Positions 1 to 8,988 of a stretch of DNA of 64,000 nt are shown here, in pieces. Source of the DNA: Amycolatopsis thermoflava N1165 (GTDB lineage Bacteria > Actinomycetota > Actinomycetes > Mycobacteriales > Pseudonocardiaceae). The notes under the pieces were generated by a model. It had not been told where the DNA came from and made no database searches. It worked only from the letters and a program-made list of their open reading frames with translations. Where the stretch lies: the NCBI RefSeq assembly GCF_000473265.1, contig NZ_KI421511.1:6182360-6246359 (forward strand), written 5' to 3'. Positions within the stretch are counted from its first letter, which is position 1. Each line of letters opens with the position of its first letter. Position numbers and translations under genes: made by a program.

Positions 1-495
1 GGTGAACCGGAGCCGCGGCCCGCGCCCGAACCGGAGCCCGAACCGTTGCCGGACCCCGAACCGCGCGAGGAGTTCAAACCCTCGCCGCGGCCCCGCCCCG
101 AGCCCGCGCCCGCTGCCGAGCCGGAGCCCCCCGAGCTGCTCGACCCCGACGACGAGAACCGGCTGCGCGTGCGGCCGTACGTGCTGACCAAGGGGCGCAC
201 GCACTCCGCCTACGAGCTGGCGATCGAGACGCTGGTCTCGGTCCGCGCCGACGCGAAGTGGACCGGTCCCGCGCTGAGCGCGGAGTACCAGCCGGTCCGC
301 GCGGTGGTCGACACCCCGCGTTCGCTCGCCGAGGTCGCGGCGCTGCTGTCGATCCCGCTCGGCGTGGCCAGGGTGCTGTTGTCCGACATGGCCGAACTGG
401 GGTTGCTGCACATCCACGGCATCGAACGGACCGCAGAGGGGCGCCCGCCGCTCGAGCTGATGAAGCGCGTGCTGGACGGCCTGCAGCGGTTGTGA
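1..495 (+). CDS. DUF742 family protein, 5' end outside window
   Basis: The reading frame is open from base 1, so the gene begins upstream of the window. The visible N-terminal part is a Pro/Glu-rich linker. It is followed by a compact domain of about 110 residues that starts at the RVRPYVLTKGRT motif, typical of DUF742 proteins. The C-terminal half looks like a winged helix (LAEVAALLSIPLGVARVLLSDM). DUF742 proteins usually sit in actinobacterial conservons between a Roadblock/LC7 protein and a small GTPase, downstream of a sensor kinase. Here no GTPase follows, so this is either the last gene of such an operon or a rearranged one. The family match is solid; the start is unknown. Confidence 0.85.
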   Translation, partial: GEPEPRPAPEPEPEPLPDPEPREEFKPSPRPRPEPAPAAEPEPPELLDPDDENRLRVRPYVLTKGRTHSAYELAIETLVSVRADAKWTGPALSAEYQPVRAVVDTPRSLAEVAALLSIPLGVARVLLSDMAELGLLHIHGIERTAEGRPPLELMKRVLDGLQRL

Positions 496-515
496 TCCGC
501 TCGTAGGATCGGCCG

Positions 516-1520
516 GTGAGCGAGGAATCGGAGCGCCCGGACGCCGGCGGCGAAAGCACTCTCACCGTGTTGCTCGCCGGTGGGGTGAACCTGGCCATCG
601 CCGTGATGAAGGCCGTGGCGGGCGTGATCACCGGTTCGGGGGCGATGCTCTCCGAGGCGGCGCACTCGGTGGCCGACACGTTCACCGAGATCCTGCTCCT
701 CACGGCGCTGCGCCGGTCCGGCCGCCCAGCCGATGTCATGCACCCGTTCGGGTACGGCAAGGAGCGGTACTTCTGGTCCCTGCTGGCGGCGGTGTCCATC
801 TTCGCCTCCGGTGCGACTTTCGCGCTGTACGAGGGTTTCTCGACGGTGTTCGGGGAGCCGGTGGAACAGACCAGTCCGATCGTCGGGTACGTCGTGCTGG
901 CGCTGGCGTTCGTCTTGGAGTCGGTGTCGTGGACGCAGGCGTTCCGCCAGGTGCGGCGCGGCGCGGTGGAACAGAACCGGACGATCTGGAAGTTCCTGCG
1001 CTACATCGACGATCCGGCGCCGAAGACGGTGTTCCTGGAGGATTCGGCCGCGCTGGTCGGTCTGGTGCTGGCGTTCGCCGGGGTGTTCCTGCACCACGTC
1101 ACGGGTTCCGCCGTGTACGACGGGATGGCGTCGATCCTGATCGGTGTGCTGCTGGCGATCGTGGCGTACATCCTGGGCCGGACGAACCTGCGGCTGCTGA
1201 TCGGGCGGCAGGCGGATTTGCCGGTGGTGCGGGGGATCCGCGAGCACCTGGCCGGGGCCGCCGAGATCGAGGCGGTGGTCGACCTGCAGACGATGCTGCT
1301 CGGGACGGACCAGATCCTGGTGTGCGCGCGCGTGGACTTCGACGACGCACTCGGGGCAGCGGACGTGGAGCGCGCGTGCGTCCGCTTGGCGGCGGAGCTG
1401 CACTCGGAGTTCTCCGACGTGACGGAGGTCTTCATCGAGCCCGTGCCGCGGAACGATCCCGAACTGCGCGCCGCGGTGCTGGCTCGATACGGCGACATCG
1501 CCAAGCGGTACGGGCGGTAG
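516..1520 (+). CDS. Cation diffusion facilitator (CDF) transporter, SLC30A9-like
   Basis: This 334-residue protein is a proton-coupled divalent-metal exporter of the cytoplasmic membrane. About six hydrophobic helices precede a cytoplasmic domain of about 90 residues with the alpha/beta character of the CDF C-terminal domain. The second helix carries SEAAHSVAD, the first metal-site motif. The fifth helix has LEDSAALVG in place of the usual HxxxD, a pattern seen in the ZnT9/SLC30A9 branch, so zinc is the likely but unproven substrate. The GTG start at 516 lies 20 nt after the DUF742 stop and no alternative start fits the family N-terminus. No metal regulator is adjacent. Confidence 0.88.
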   Translation: MSEESERPDAGGESTLTVLLAGGVNLAIAVMKAVAGVITGSGAMLSEAAHSVADTFTEILLLTALRRSGRPADVMHPFGYGKERYFWSLLAAVSIFASGATFALYEGFSTVFGEPVEQTSPIVGYVVLALAFVLESVSWTQAFRQVRRGAVEQNRTIWKFLRYIDDPAPKTVFLEDSAALVGLVLAFAGVFLHHVTGSAVYDGMASILIGVLLAIVAYILGRTNLRLLIGRQADLPVVRGIREHLAGAAEIEAVVDLQTMLLGTDQILVCARVDFDDALGAADVERACVRLAAELHSEFSDVTEVFIEPVPRNDPELRAAVLARYGDIAKRYGR

Positions 1521-1648
1521 GTGCCTGGCCGGGGAGGGCGGAATGTCCCGTGCCCGGTCGCCCGCCCCGACGCCGAAGTGCGGCACCCCAACGCCTGGAC
1601 GATAGTGTGCGCCCCACCAATTCGATCATCGATCTGTGGGGAACCGAC

Positions 1649-2518
1649 GTGCGTAAAGTCCTGAGCCTCGCCGCCGCGTTCGTGGCGTCGACGGCGATTC
1701 TGGCCGTGCCCGCGCAAGCCGCTGAACTGCCTGACGGCATGACCGCCGGGTACGCGGTGCTCGACCGCGAAACCGGTGCGGTCCATGCCGCGAACGAGCA
1801 CCGGCAGTACCGGTCGGCCTCGCTGGTGAAGCTGTTCATCGCGCTGGACTACCTCGAATCGCACGGACCGGACTACGAGATCCCGGCGGACGACCTCGCG
1901 CTGCTGGAACCGATGCTGCGCTCCAGCAACGACGATGCGGCCAGTGTGCTGTGGGTGCGCGACGGCTGGGAGGAGATCGTCAACCGGATGGTCGCGAATA
2001 TCGGTCTCACCGACACCGCGCCGCCGCCCGCCGAGAAGCGCGGCACGTGGGGCTACACCGCGGTCAGCGCCGCGGACATCGCGAAGACCTACCAGTACGT
2101 CCTGGAGGACGCGCACCCGAAGTTCCGCGACTTCATCATGGACAACCTGGAGCAGTTCACGAAGTGCGGCGACGACGGGTTCGACCAGTCGTTCGGCATT
2201 CCGAGCGCGCTCCGGCGGCCGGGCGCGGTGAAGCAGGGCTGGTCCGGCTTCGGCGCGGCACCGGCCCCGGGCGAGGAGTGCGTTTCCGAGGACACCAAGC
2301 GCGTGCTCGCCTCGCCCGAGGCCCGGTCGGCACTCGCCGTCGCCTCCAGCGGCGACGTGGACCTGACCAGCCGCGTCATGCACACCAGCGGCACTGCCGA
2401 CGGCGACCGGCGCATCGTCGTCGTCCTCACCTCCGAACCGACCACGCTGAGCTGGGCGGACTCCGCGGACCGGATCACCGACCTGACCCGCGCCGTCTAC
2501 CGGGAGGCCCTTGCGTGA
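1649..2518 (+). CDS. Secreted serine hydrolase, class A beta-lactamase fold
   Basis: A 289-residue protein with a Sec signal peptide (cleavage after AQA, about residue 24). The active-site SxxK motif is at S58-K61 (SLVK), and SND in the following helix replaces the class A SDN loop. There is no clear KTG motif near the C-terminus, so it is more likely a serine hydrolase or degenerate beta-lactamase than a classic antibiotic-hydrolysing enzyme. Homologues are annotated only as serine hydrolases. The GTG at 1649 was chosen because it opens the signal peptide; the frame is open further upstream but carries no signal-like sequence. Its stop codon lies inside a palindrome that precedes the TetR gene. 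Confidence 0.8.
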   Translation: MRKVLSLAAAFVASTAILAVPAQAAELPDGMTAGYAVLDRETGAVHAANEHRQYRSASLVKLFIALDYLESHGPDYEIPADDLALLEPMLRSSNDDAASVLWVRDGWEEIVNRMVANIGLTDTAPPPAEKRGTWGYTAVSAADIAKTYQYVLEDAHPKFRDFIMDNLEQFTKCGDDGFDQSFGIPSALRRPGAVKQGWSGFGAAPAPGEECVSEDTKRVLASPEARSALAVASSGDVDLTSRVMHTSGTADGDRRIVVVLTSEPTTLSWADSADRITDLTRAVYREALA

Positions 2519-2539
2519 AGCGATGAATCAGTGCTTCAC
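2515..2539. promoter_or_regulatory. Inverted repeat, probable TetR operator
   Basis: GTGAAGC at 2515-2521 is matched by GCTTCAC at 2533-2539 with an 11-nt spacer. This is a perfect 7-bp inverted repeat ending 8 nt before the TetR start. It overlaps the stop codon of the upstream gene. The position suits autorepression of the TetR-aidB pair. Confidence 0.5.
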
Positions 2540-2547
2540 TTCTTCCC

Positions 2548-3144
2548 GTGCCCTACCGACGCACCCCGCAGGTCCAGGCTCGCCTCGACGCGCAGCGCGA
2601 AGCGATCCTGACCGCCGCCGGTGAGATCCTCGCCGAGCGCGGCTACGCGGGCTGCTCCGTGAGCGCCGTCGCGGAGAAGGCCGGCGTCGCCACCGGCACG
2701 GTCTACCGCCACTTCCCCGGCAAGGCCGAGCTGGTCGTCGAGCTGTTCCGCATCGTCGTCAACCACGAGGTGGACGCCGTCCGGCAAGCCGCCGAGCGAC
2801 CGGGCACCCCCGCCGAGCGCGTCGCCGCCATCGTCGAGACCTTCGCCGAGCGCGCGCTCAAGGTGCCCCGCCAGGCGTACGCCCTGCTGGCCGAGCCGGT
2901 CGACGCCCCGATCGAGGCCGAGCGCATCGTCTTCCGGCGCGTCTTCCGCGACGAGCTCGCCCGCCACGTCCGGGAGGGCGTCCGCACCGGCCAGCTCCCG
3001 CCGCAGGACGCCGACCTCACCGCGGCCGCCCTCGTCGGCGGCGCCGCGGAGGTGCTCATCGGCCCCCTGACCACCGACAGCGCCGACGCGGTCGGCGCGC
3101 TCCGCACGTTCATCTTCCGCGCACTGGGAGGCAAGGATGCCTGA
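2548..3144 (+). CDS. TetR family transcriptional regulator
   Basis: A 198-residue repressor with an N-terminal TetR helix-turn-helix (residues ~18-60; SVSAVAEKAGVATGTVYRHF is the recognition region) and an all-helical ligand-binding domain. The GTG at 2548 follows a 7-bp inverted repeat that probably serves as its operator. The gene overlaps the next one (an AidB-like acyl-CoA dehydrogenase) by 8 nt, so the two are almost certainly co-transcribed and the regulator probably controls fatty-acyl or related metabolism. The ligand cannot be read from the sequence. Confidence 0.9.
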   Translation: MPYRRTPQVQARLDAQREAILTAAGEILAERGYAGCSVSAVAEKAGVATGTVYRHFPGKAELVVELFRIVVNHEVDAVRQAAERPGTPAERVAAIVETFAERALKVPRQAYALLAEPVDAPIEAERIVFRRVFRDELARHVREGVRTGQLPPQDADLTAAALVGGAAEVLIGPLTTDSADAVGALRTFIFRALGGKDA

Positions 3145-4750
3145 CACGCACGAGGTACTGAACCAGGTCCCGCCGCTGGTCGACTACGACGTCGCCGAGG
3201 ACGCGGCCCTCCTCGACGGCCTGCGCCGCGAGGGCGCGGCCTGGGCCGAGGACGAGGTCCACGAGCTGGGCCGCCTCGCCGGCAGCGCCCGCGGCCAGGA
3301 GTGGGGCCGTGTCGCGAACGAGAACCCGCCGAAGCTGCACACCCACGACCGCTACGGCAACCGCGTCGACGAGGTCGAGTTCCACCCGTACTGGCACGAG
3401 CTGATGACCGTCGCCGTCGGCCACGGCCTGCACGCCACCCCCTGGCGCGACAACCGCGAAGGCGCGCACGTCGCGCGCGCCGCCAAGGTGCTCGTGTGGA
3501 ACCAGGCCGAGGGCGGCCACATCTGCCCGATCTCGATGACCTACGCCGCGGTCCCGACGCTGCGCCACAACCCGGACCTCGCCGCGACCTACGAGCCGCT
3601 GCTCGCCGCCACCGAGTACGACTACGGCCTGCGTGTCCCGGCCACCAAGCGCGGCCTGATCGCCGGCATGTCGATGACCGAGAAGCAGGGCGGCTCCGAC
3701 GTCCGCGCCAACACCACCACCGCGCAACCCGCCGGCGACGGCACGTACGTGCTGACCGGCCACAAGTGGTTCACCTCGGCGCCGATGTCCGACATGTTCC
3801 TCACCCTCGCCCAGGCGCCCGGCGGCCTGTCCTGCTTCATGCTGCCGCGCGTGCTGCCCGACGGCTCCCGCAACCGCATCTTCTTCCAGCGCCTCAAGGA
3901 CAAGCTCGGCAACAAGTCCAACGCCTCGTCCGAGATCGAGTACGACGGCGCGGTCGGCTGGCTCGTCGGCGAGGAGGGCCGCGGCGTGCCGACCATCATC
4001 GAGATGGTCAACAACACCCGCCTCGACTGCGTCCTCGGCAGCACTTCGCTGATGCGCCAAGGCGTCGTGCAGGCCGTGCACCACGCGCGGCACCGCAAGG
4101 CGTTCGGCGCGAACCTCGTGGACCAGCCCGCGATGGCGAACGTGCTGGCGGACCTGGTCGTCGAGTCCGAGGCCGCCACTACCGTCGCGCTGCGGCTGGC
4201 CGGCGCGACCGCGAACCCGGACCAGCAGGCGTTCCGGCGGCTGGCGCTCGCGGTCACGAAGTACTGGGTGTGCAAGCGCGGCCCCGCGCACACCGCCGAG
4301 GCGCTGGAATGCCTGGGCGGCAACGGTTACGTCGAGGACTCCGGCATGCCGCGGCTCTACCGTGAGGCGCCGCTGCTGTCCATTTGGGAGGGTTCGGGCA
4401 ACGTCGCGGCGCTGGATTCGCTGCGCGCCATGGGCAAGCAGCCGGAGTCGGTGGAGGCGTTCTTCGCCGAACTCGACCTCGCCGCGGGCGCCGACGCCCG
4501 TCTGGACGACGCGATCGCGCGGGTGCGCAAGGAGCTGTCCGACCTGGAGGACCTCCAGTACCGGGCGCGGCGGCTGGCCGAGATGATGGCCCTGGTCCTG
4601 CAGGGCTCGCTGCTGGTGCGCTTCGCACCCGCGGCGGTGGCGGACGCCTTCTGCGCGTCCCGCCTCGGCGGCGACTGGGGCATCGCGTTCGGCACGCTGC
4701 CCGCGGGTGCCGACACCAGGGCCATCATCGAGCGGGCGTTCGTCAGCTGA
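3137..4750 (+). CDS. aidB: Acyl-CoA dehydrogenase, AidB-like
   Basis: A 537-residue flavoprotein close in length to E. coli AidB (541). The N-terminal region has the AidB-type LNQVPPLVDYDV opening. The central FAD/acyl-CoA dehydrogenase core includes MSMTEKQGGSDVRANTT and TGHKWFTSAPMSD, and the C-terminal helical part contains ECLGGNGYVEDSGMPRLYRE, which carries the family's active-site region. AidB members have weak isovaleryl-CoA dehydrogenase activity and bind DNA during alkylation stress; which role applies here is not decided by the sequence. The gene overlaps the TetR gene by 8 nt, and its 3' end overlaps the convergent sugar porter by 8 nt. Confidence 0.9.
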   Translation: MPDTHEVLNQVPPLVDYDVAEDAALLDGLRREGAAWAEDEVHELGRLAGSARGQEWGRVANENPPKLHTHDRYGNRVDEVEFHPYWHELMTVAVGHGLHATPWRDNREGAHVARAAKVLVWNQAEGGHICPISMTYAAVPTLRHNPDLAATYEPLLAATEYDYGLRVPATKRGLIAGMSMTEKQGGSDVRANTTTAQPAGDGTYVLTGHKWFTSAPMSDMFLTLAQAPGGLSCFMLPRVLPDGSRNRIFFQRLKDKLGNKSNASSEIEYDGAVGWLVGEEGRGVPTIIEMVNNTRLDCVLGSTSLMRQGVVQAVHHARHRKAFGANLVDQPAMANVLADLVVESEAATTVALRLAGATANPDQQAFRRLALAVTKYWVCKRGPAHTAEALECLGGNGYVEDSGMPRLYREAPLLSIWEGSGNVAALDSLRAMGKQPESVEAFFAELDLAAGADARLDDAIARVRKELSDLEDLQYRARRLAEMMALVLQGSLLVRFAPAAVADAFCASRLGGDWGIAFGTLPAGADTRAIIERAFVS

Positions 4751-6164
4751 CGTCCTCGATCGCGGTGCCCTTCGTCTCGCGGACGAAGCGCAGCGCGAAC
4801 GGGATCGACAGCAGCGCGAACGCCGCGTAGATCCAGTAGGTGATCGACAGGTTCCAGTCGGCCATGCTCGGGAAGCTGACCGTGACCGCCCAGTTGGCGA
4901 CCCAGTTCGCCGCGGTGCCCACGGCCAGCGCCGCGCCGCGGATGCGCAGCGGGAACATCTCGCCGAGCATGACCCACAGGATCACGCCCCACGACATCGC
5001 GAAGGAGATCACGAACAGGTTCGCGAACACCAGCGCGATCGGGCCCCACGCGCCCGGCAGGCTCAGCTCGCCGCCGACGGTCTGCGCGTTGCCGAACGCG
5101 ATCGCCGCCACGCCGAGGCCGACGAGCATGCCGACCGAGCCGATCAGCAGCAGCGGCTTGCGGCCGACCTTGTCGATGAAGGCGATCGCGATGAACGTGC
5201 CGATGATGTTGATGACCGGGCTGACCATCGAGATCAGCAGCGAGTCGGTGTTCTGGCCGACCGAGTGCCACAGCGTGTCGCTGTAGTAGAAGATCACGTT
5301 GATGCCGACGAACTGCTGGAACACCGCCAGCGCGATGCCCACCCACACGATCGGCAGCAGCCCGAACCGGCCGCCGACGAGGTCGCGGACCCGGGACCGC
5401 TTCTCGGTCTTCAGGCTGCGGCGGATGTCCTCGAGCTTGGTGTCGACGTCACCGCCCTCGACCTCGCGCAGCACCTTGCGTGCCCGCTCGATCTTGCCGT
5501 TGGCCAGCAGGAAGTGCGGCGACTCCGGGATGATCGAGGCGAGTACGAAGTAGATCACCGCGGGCACCGCCGCGGCACCCAGCATCCACTGCCACGGCTC
5601 GATGCCGCCGAGGTTGCCGTTGAGGTCGTGCGTGCCGTCCGCGCCGACCGGGGCCAGTGCCTTGATGACCCAGTTGACCAGCGCGGACACCCCGATGCCG
5701 AGGACGATCGCCAGCTGTTGCAGCGAGGCGAGCCTGCCCCGGTAGGCGGGCGGCGCGACCTCGGCGATGTAGGCCGGGCCGATCACGGACGCGACACCGA
5801 TCGCGATGCCGCCGACCACGCGCCAGATCGCCAGGTCCCACACGCTGAACGGGAACATCGCTCCGAGGGCGCTGACCAGGAACAGGACCGCCGCGAGCTG
5901 CATGGTCCGGATGCGGCCGATCCGGTCGGACAGCAGCCCGCCGAACCAGGCGCCGACAGCCGAACCGATCAGGGCGCTCGACACGGTCAGCCCGGTCACC
6001 CCGTCACCGACCTCGAAGTGCCGCTGGATGCCGAGGACGGCACCGTTGATGTTCGAGCTGTCGTACCCGAACAGGAACCCGCCGACCGCGGCCGCGCCGG
6101 CGATGAACACGACATGGGCGAGATGTTGCTGACCGGCTCGCTCCCCGGTCGTCGTCGAACTCAC
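4743..6164 (-). CDS. MFS sugar porter family transporter
   Basis: A 473-residue, 12-helix proton/sugar symporter of the sugar porter family. Diagnostic motifs are GGFLFGYDSSNINGA in helix 1, GGLLSDRIGRIRTM after helix 2, PESPHFLL after helix 6, QQFVGINVIFYYS in helix 7, and FVRETKG at the C-terminal end. The GTG at 6164 has an AGGAG ribosome site about 9 nt upstream. A DasR-like operator (6218-6229) sits 54 nt upstream of the start, suggesting control by amino-sugar availability. The substrate is unknown; hexoses, pentoses or inositol are possible within the family. Confidence 0.9.
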   Translation of the reverse strand: MSSTTTGERAGQQHLAHVVFIAGAAAVGGFLFGYDSSNINGAVLGIQRHFEVGDGVTGLTVSSALIGSAVGAWFGGLLSDRIGRIRTMQLAAVLFLVSALGAMFPFSVWDLAIWRVVGGIAIGVASVIGPAYIAEVAPPAYRGRLASLQQLAIVLGIGVSALVNWVIKALAPVGADGTHDLNGNLGGIEPWQWMLGAAAVPAVIYFVLASIIPESPHFLLANGKIERARKVLREVEGGDVDTKLEDIRRSLKTEKRSRVRDLVGGRFGLLPIVWVGIALAVFQQFVGINVIFYYSDTLWHSVGQNTDSLLISMVSPVINIIGTFIAIAFIDKVGRKPLLLIGSVGMLVGLGVAAIAFGNAQTVGGELSLPGAWGPIALVFANLFVISFAMSWGVILWVMLGEMFPLRIRGAALAVGTAANWVANWAVTVSFPSMADWNLSITYWIYAAFALLSIPFALRFVRETKGTAIEDVS

Positions 6165-6217
6165 GACCCGTGCTCCTTTGCCTGAGGTGTTTCCTCCATT
6201 CGGAGCAACCTACAAAA

Positions 6218-6256
6218 TGGTCCAGTCCATGCCGTACCACCGGGTGACATGGACCA
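6218..6256. promoter_or_regulatory. DasR/GntR-like (dre) site with distal half-site
   Basis: TGGTCCAGTCCA at 6218-6229 matches 10 of 12 positions of the Streptomyces DasR core TGGTCTAGACCA. TGGACCA at 6250-6256 is the exact inverse of TGGTCCA at 6218-6224. The site lies between the divergent sugar porter (start 6164) and nucleotidyltransferase (start 6280), closer to the porter promoter. This is a match by eye; no weight matrix was run. Confidence 0.4.
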
Positions 6257-6279
6257 CCCGATCATGGGAGTTTGGGAGC

Positions 6280-6996
6280 ATGAGCTTCGAGGAAGAGGTG
6301 GCCGCGCGGCTCGCCGGGCTGCCCGGCGTCCAGGCCGTGACGCTGGGCGGCTCACGGGCGACGGGCATCGCGCGCCCGGACAGCGACTGGGACTTCGCGA
6401 TCTACTACCGCGGGCACTTCGACCCCGCCGACCTGCGTGCGCTGGGCTGGCCCGGTGAGGTGTCGGAGATCGGCGGCTGGGGCGGCGGCGTGTTCAACGG
6501 GGGCGCGTGGCTGACGATCGACGGGCGCAGGGCCGACGTCCACTACCGCGACCTGGACGTGGTCGAGCACGAGCTGGCCGAGGCGCGGGAGGGCCGGTTC
6601 CACTGGGAGCCGCTGATGTTCCACCTGGCCGGGATCCCGAGCTACCTGGTGGTCGCCGAACTGGCGGTGAACCGGGTGCTGCACGGCTCGCTCCCCGAGG
6701 TCGAGTTCCCGGAGGCGTTGCGGAAGTCGGCACCCGCCGTGTGGCGCGAGCGGGCGTCGCTGACGCTGACCTACGCCGAGCACAACTACGCGCCGCGCGG
6801 GCAGGTGACGGAGTTCGCGGGCGCGCTCGCCACGGCGGCGATGCAGGCCGGGCACGCGGTGCTGGCCGAGCGCGGCGAATGGGTCCTCAACGAGAAGCGC
6901 CTGCTCGACCGCGCCGGCCTGCGTGGCGTCGACTCGCTGATCACCGGGGACCTGGTGGAGGCCGCCCGGCGGGCCCGTGAGCTGCTCGGGCTTTAG
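6280..6996 (+). CDS. Nucleotidyltransferase domain protein
   Basis: A 238-residue protein with an N-terminal pol-beta-type nucleotidyltransferase fold. [19 protein letters not shown] supplies the GS motif and the DxD metal-binding pair, and a third acidic strand follows ([11 protein letters not shown]). The C-terminal half is helical. Such proteins transfer nucleotides to small molecules, RNA or proteins, and the substrate is not evident. The ATG at 6280 was chosen because GGGAG precedes it and the GS motif then falls at the usual distance. The frame is open further upstream but lacks a ribosome site. Confidence 0.78.
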   Translation: MSFEEEVAARLAGLPGVQAVTLGGSRATGIARPDSDWDFAIYYRGHFDPADLRALGWPGEVSEIGGWGGGVFNGGAWLTIDGRRADVHYRDLDVVEHELAEAREGRFHWEPLMFHLAGIPSYLVVAELAVNRVLHGSLPEVEFPEALRKSAPAVWRERASLTLTYAEHNYAPRGQVTEFAGALATAAMQAGHAVLAERGEWVLNEKRLLDRAGLRGVDSLITGDLVEAARRARELLGL

Positions 6997-7574
6997 CGGT
7001 TGGTGTCGGCTATGTGGAAGTTCAGGTGGGCGCGCGACGGCGTCGGGCCGCGCTGGCCCTGGTAGCGGGAGCCGACGGCGGCCGAGCCGTACGGGTTCTC
7101 GGCCGGGCTGGTGAGCCGGAACAGGCACAGCTGGCCGATCTTCATGCCGGGCCACAGGGTGATCGGCAGGTTCGCGACGTTCGACAGCTCCAGCGTGATG
7201 TGGCCGGTGAAGCCCGGGTCGATGAAGCCGGCGGTGGAGTGCGTGAGCAGCCCGAGGCGGCCGAGGGAGGACTTGCCCTCGAGGCGCCCTGCGAGGTCGT
7301 CGGGCAGCGTGACCAGCTCGAACGTCGAGGCGAGCACGAACTCGCCCGGGTGGAGGACGAAGGCGTCCTCGCCGTCCTTCTCGACCAGCGATGTCAGCTC
7401 GTCCTGCTGGAGCTTCGGGTCGATGTGGGTGTACTGGCTGTTGTTGAACACGCGGAAGAACCGGTCCAGCCGCACGTCGATGCTGGACGGCTGGAGCATC
7501 GCCGGGTCGAAGGGGTCGATGCCGAGACGGCCGGCTTCGAGCTCTTTGCGGAGGTCACGGTCACTGAGCAGCAC
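6993..7574 (-). CDS. dcd: dCTP deaminase (bifunctional, dUMP-forming type)
   Basis: A 193-residue homotrimeric enzyme of the dCTP deaminase/dUTPase superfamily. The start [23 protein letters not shown] and the motifs [41 protein letters not shown] and [11 protein letters not shown] are textbook. Actinobacterial members, including the M. tuberculosis enzyme, convert dCTP directly to dUMP, supplying thymidylate synthesis without releasing dUTP. The GTG at 7574 is the family start. The gene is convergent with the nucleotidyltransferase (4-nt overlap) and lies 13 nt after the DUF2236 gene on the same strand. Confidence 0.96.
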   Translation of the reverse strand: MLLSDRDLRKELEAGRLGIDPFDPAMLQPSSIDVRLDRFFRVFNNSQYTHIDPKLQQDELTSLVEKDGEDAFVLHPGEFVLASTFELVTLPDDLAGRLEGKSSLGRLGLLTHSTAGFIDPGFTGHITLELSNVANLPITLWPGMKIGQLCLFRLTSPAENPYGSAAVGSRYQGQRGPTPSRAHLNFHIADTNR

Positions 7575-7587
7575 GGCTTCACCCTAG

Positions 7588-8805
7588 CTAGGCCGCTTTC
7601 ATGTGGCGGGCGTAGGTGGGATCGAGCTTGAAGATCTTGCCGAGGCGGTCGACGTAGCGGCGGCGTTCGAGGGTGCCGAGGTACTCCTGCAGCGCGGTCG
7701 CGCCGGGGATGAAGCGCCGCGCGGTCTCGGCGGCGAAGTTGCCCGCGGCGACGGCGAGGATGGCGCCCTGGGCGATCGGGTCGTTGGGGATCTCCAGGAA
7801 GTCGGCGTTGGACTTGCCCAGCACCAGGCGGCTGATGGAGGAGTGCACGGCGACCGAGACGTGGGACAGGACCTTGCCGACGGCGCCGCGCCCCTCGCCG
7901 ATCGCGGCGTGCGTCTCGAGCAGGGCGCGGGCGAGGCGTTTGCTGTCCTCGTCGGGGATGAACTCGGTGGTCGCGAGCAGCCAGAACAGGCGCCAGGCGT
8001 CGTCTTCGGTGGCGGGCAGGAGTTCCTCGTCGACGCCGAGCAGCCAGCCGACGTAGCGCCAGAGGTGCAGGATGTCGGCGCGCTCGCGGTCGCTGTAGCG
8101 GATGCCGAGCAGTTGGGTGCCGTAGACGAAGACGAGGGAGAAGAGGAGCAGCGTGCCGGCGGTCTGGACCTGGTTGACCGGCTTGTCCCACTCGTCGTAG
8201 TCCCAGTCGGGGCGGCGGTTCATGGCGGCGCGGACGTGGGCGTGCACGAGGCGGACGCGCAGGGCGGAGGCGTAGCCGGTCTGGCCGATCGCCAGTGCGC
8301 CGGGGGTGGTGACGTCCATCCACCACGCCGCGGTCTCCACGAGGCGCTGGCCGGCCATCCGTTCGATCTCCCCGGTCGCGACGAGGGCCTTCGTCGCGCG
8401 TGAGGCGAGGTAGCCGCCCATGAGGGACATGTCGCCGAGCGGGAAGAGGCCGAGGACGCCGGTGCGGATGATGGCTTTGGCGCCCCGGTCGAGCCGGGCC
8501 GGGTCGACCCAGTACGGGGTGGCCTCGACGTGCTCGAAGAAGTCGACGAGTTCCGGTGGCGGGGCGTCGAGGCTGTGGATGCCGTCGGTGAGCGCCTGTT
8601 CGAACAGCTGCCGCCCGCGGTTCTTCGGAAGACGGCGGAACAGCGCGACGACCGCGTCGGCCTTCGGATCCTGCGCCTGGGCGAACTCCCGGAAGCGGCG
8701 CACCTGCCGCTCGGTCGCGCGGATGTCGTGCTTCACGAAGAGCTTGGCGGCCAGGCTGAAACCCCCACGGCGGAACAACTCGGGATCCGGCAGTCGCTCA
8801 TCCAT
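7588..8805 (-). CDS. DUF2236 protein, Lcp-type haem oxygenase-like
   Basis: A 405-residue DUF2236/MpaB-type protein. Rubber oxygenase Lcp of Streptomyces sp. K30, the studied member, binds haem b through H198 with essential R164 and T168. Here R154, T158 and H188 fall at exactly the same spacing (R+4=T, T+30=H), in QRLVET and RLVHAHVR. Unlike Lcp there is no Tat or Sec signal, so the protein is cytoplasmic and probably acts on something other than polyisoprene. A GTG or TTG start slightly upstream (8811 or 8829) is possible; the ATG at 8805 follows a purine-rich stretch. It is probably co-transcribed with dcd. Confidence 0.75.
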   Translation of the reverse strand: MDERLPDPELFRRGGFSLAAKLFVKHDIRATERQVRRFREFAQAQDPKADAVVALFRRLPKNRGRQLFEQALTDGIHSLDAPPPELVDFFEHVEATPYWVDPARLDRGAKAIIRTGVLGLFPLGDMSLMGGYLASRATKALVATGEIERMAGQRLVETAAWWMDVTTPGALAIGQTGYASALRVRLVHAHVRAAMNRRPDWDYDEWDKPVNQVQTAGTLLLFSLVFVYGTQLLGIRYSDRERADILHLWRYVGWLLGVDEELLPATEDDAWRLFWLLATTEFIPDEDSKRLARALLETHAAIGEGRGAVGKVLSHVSVAVHSSISRLVLGKSNADFLEIPNDPIAQGAILAVAAGNFAAETARRFIPGATALQEYLGTLERRRYVDRLGKIFKLDPTYARHMKAA

Positions 8806-8909
8806 GCACACCCACCACCCTTTCGACAACGAGTGTTGTCACTTGCGACCCGCAGAGTCAAGGGGGTGCTCTCACCAGGGGGCGACGTTTGTGTATGCTG
8901 TGCGTCGCT

Positions 8910-8980
8910 GCGGATGTAGTTCAATGGTAGAACATCAGCTTCCCAAGCTGAGAACGCGGGTTCGATTCCCGTCATCCGCT
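8910..8980 (+). tRNA. tRNA-Gly (CCC)
   Basis: A 71-nt cloverleaf. The acceptor stem GCGGATG/CATCCGC has discriminator T and no encoded CCA. The anticodon stem TCAGC/GCTGA encloses a 7-nt loop with anticodon CCC, which decodes GGG. The T arm contains the standard TTCGATT loop. The -10-like TATGCT at 8894-8899 is a possible promoter element. A perfect hairpin follows 8 nt downstream. Confidence 0.95.
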
Positions 8981-8988
8981 CTTAGTGC

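Noticed and set aside
8733-8975. Minus-strand frame beginning MTGIEPAFSAWEADVLPLNY
   Set aside because: It is the reverse translation of the tRNA-Gly gene, a known source of false protein annotations; not a real gene.
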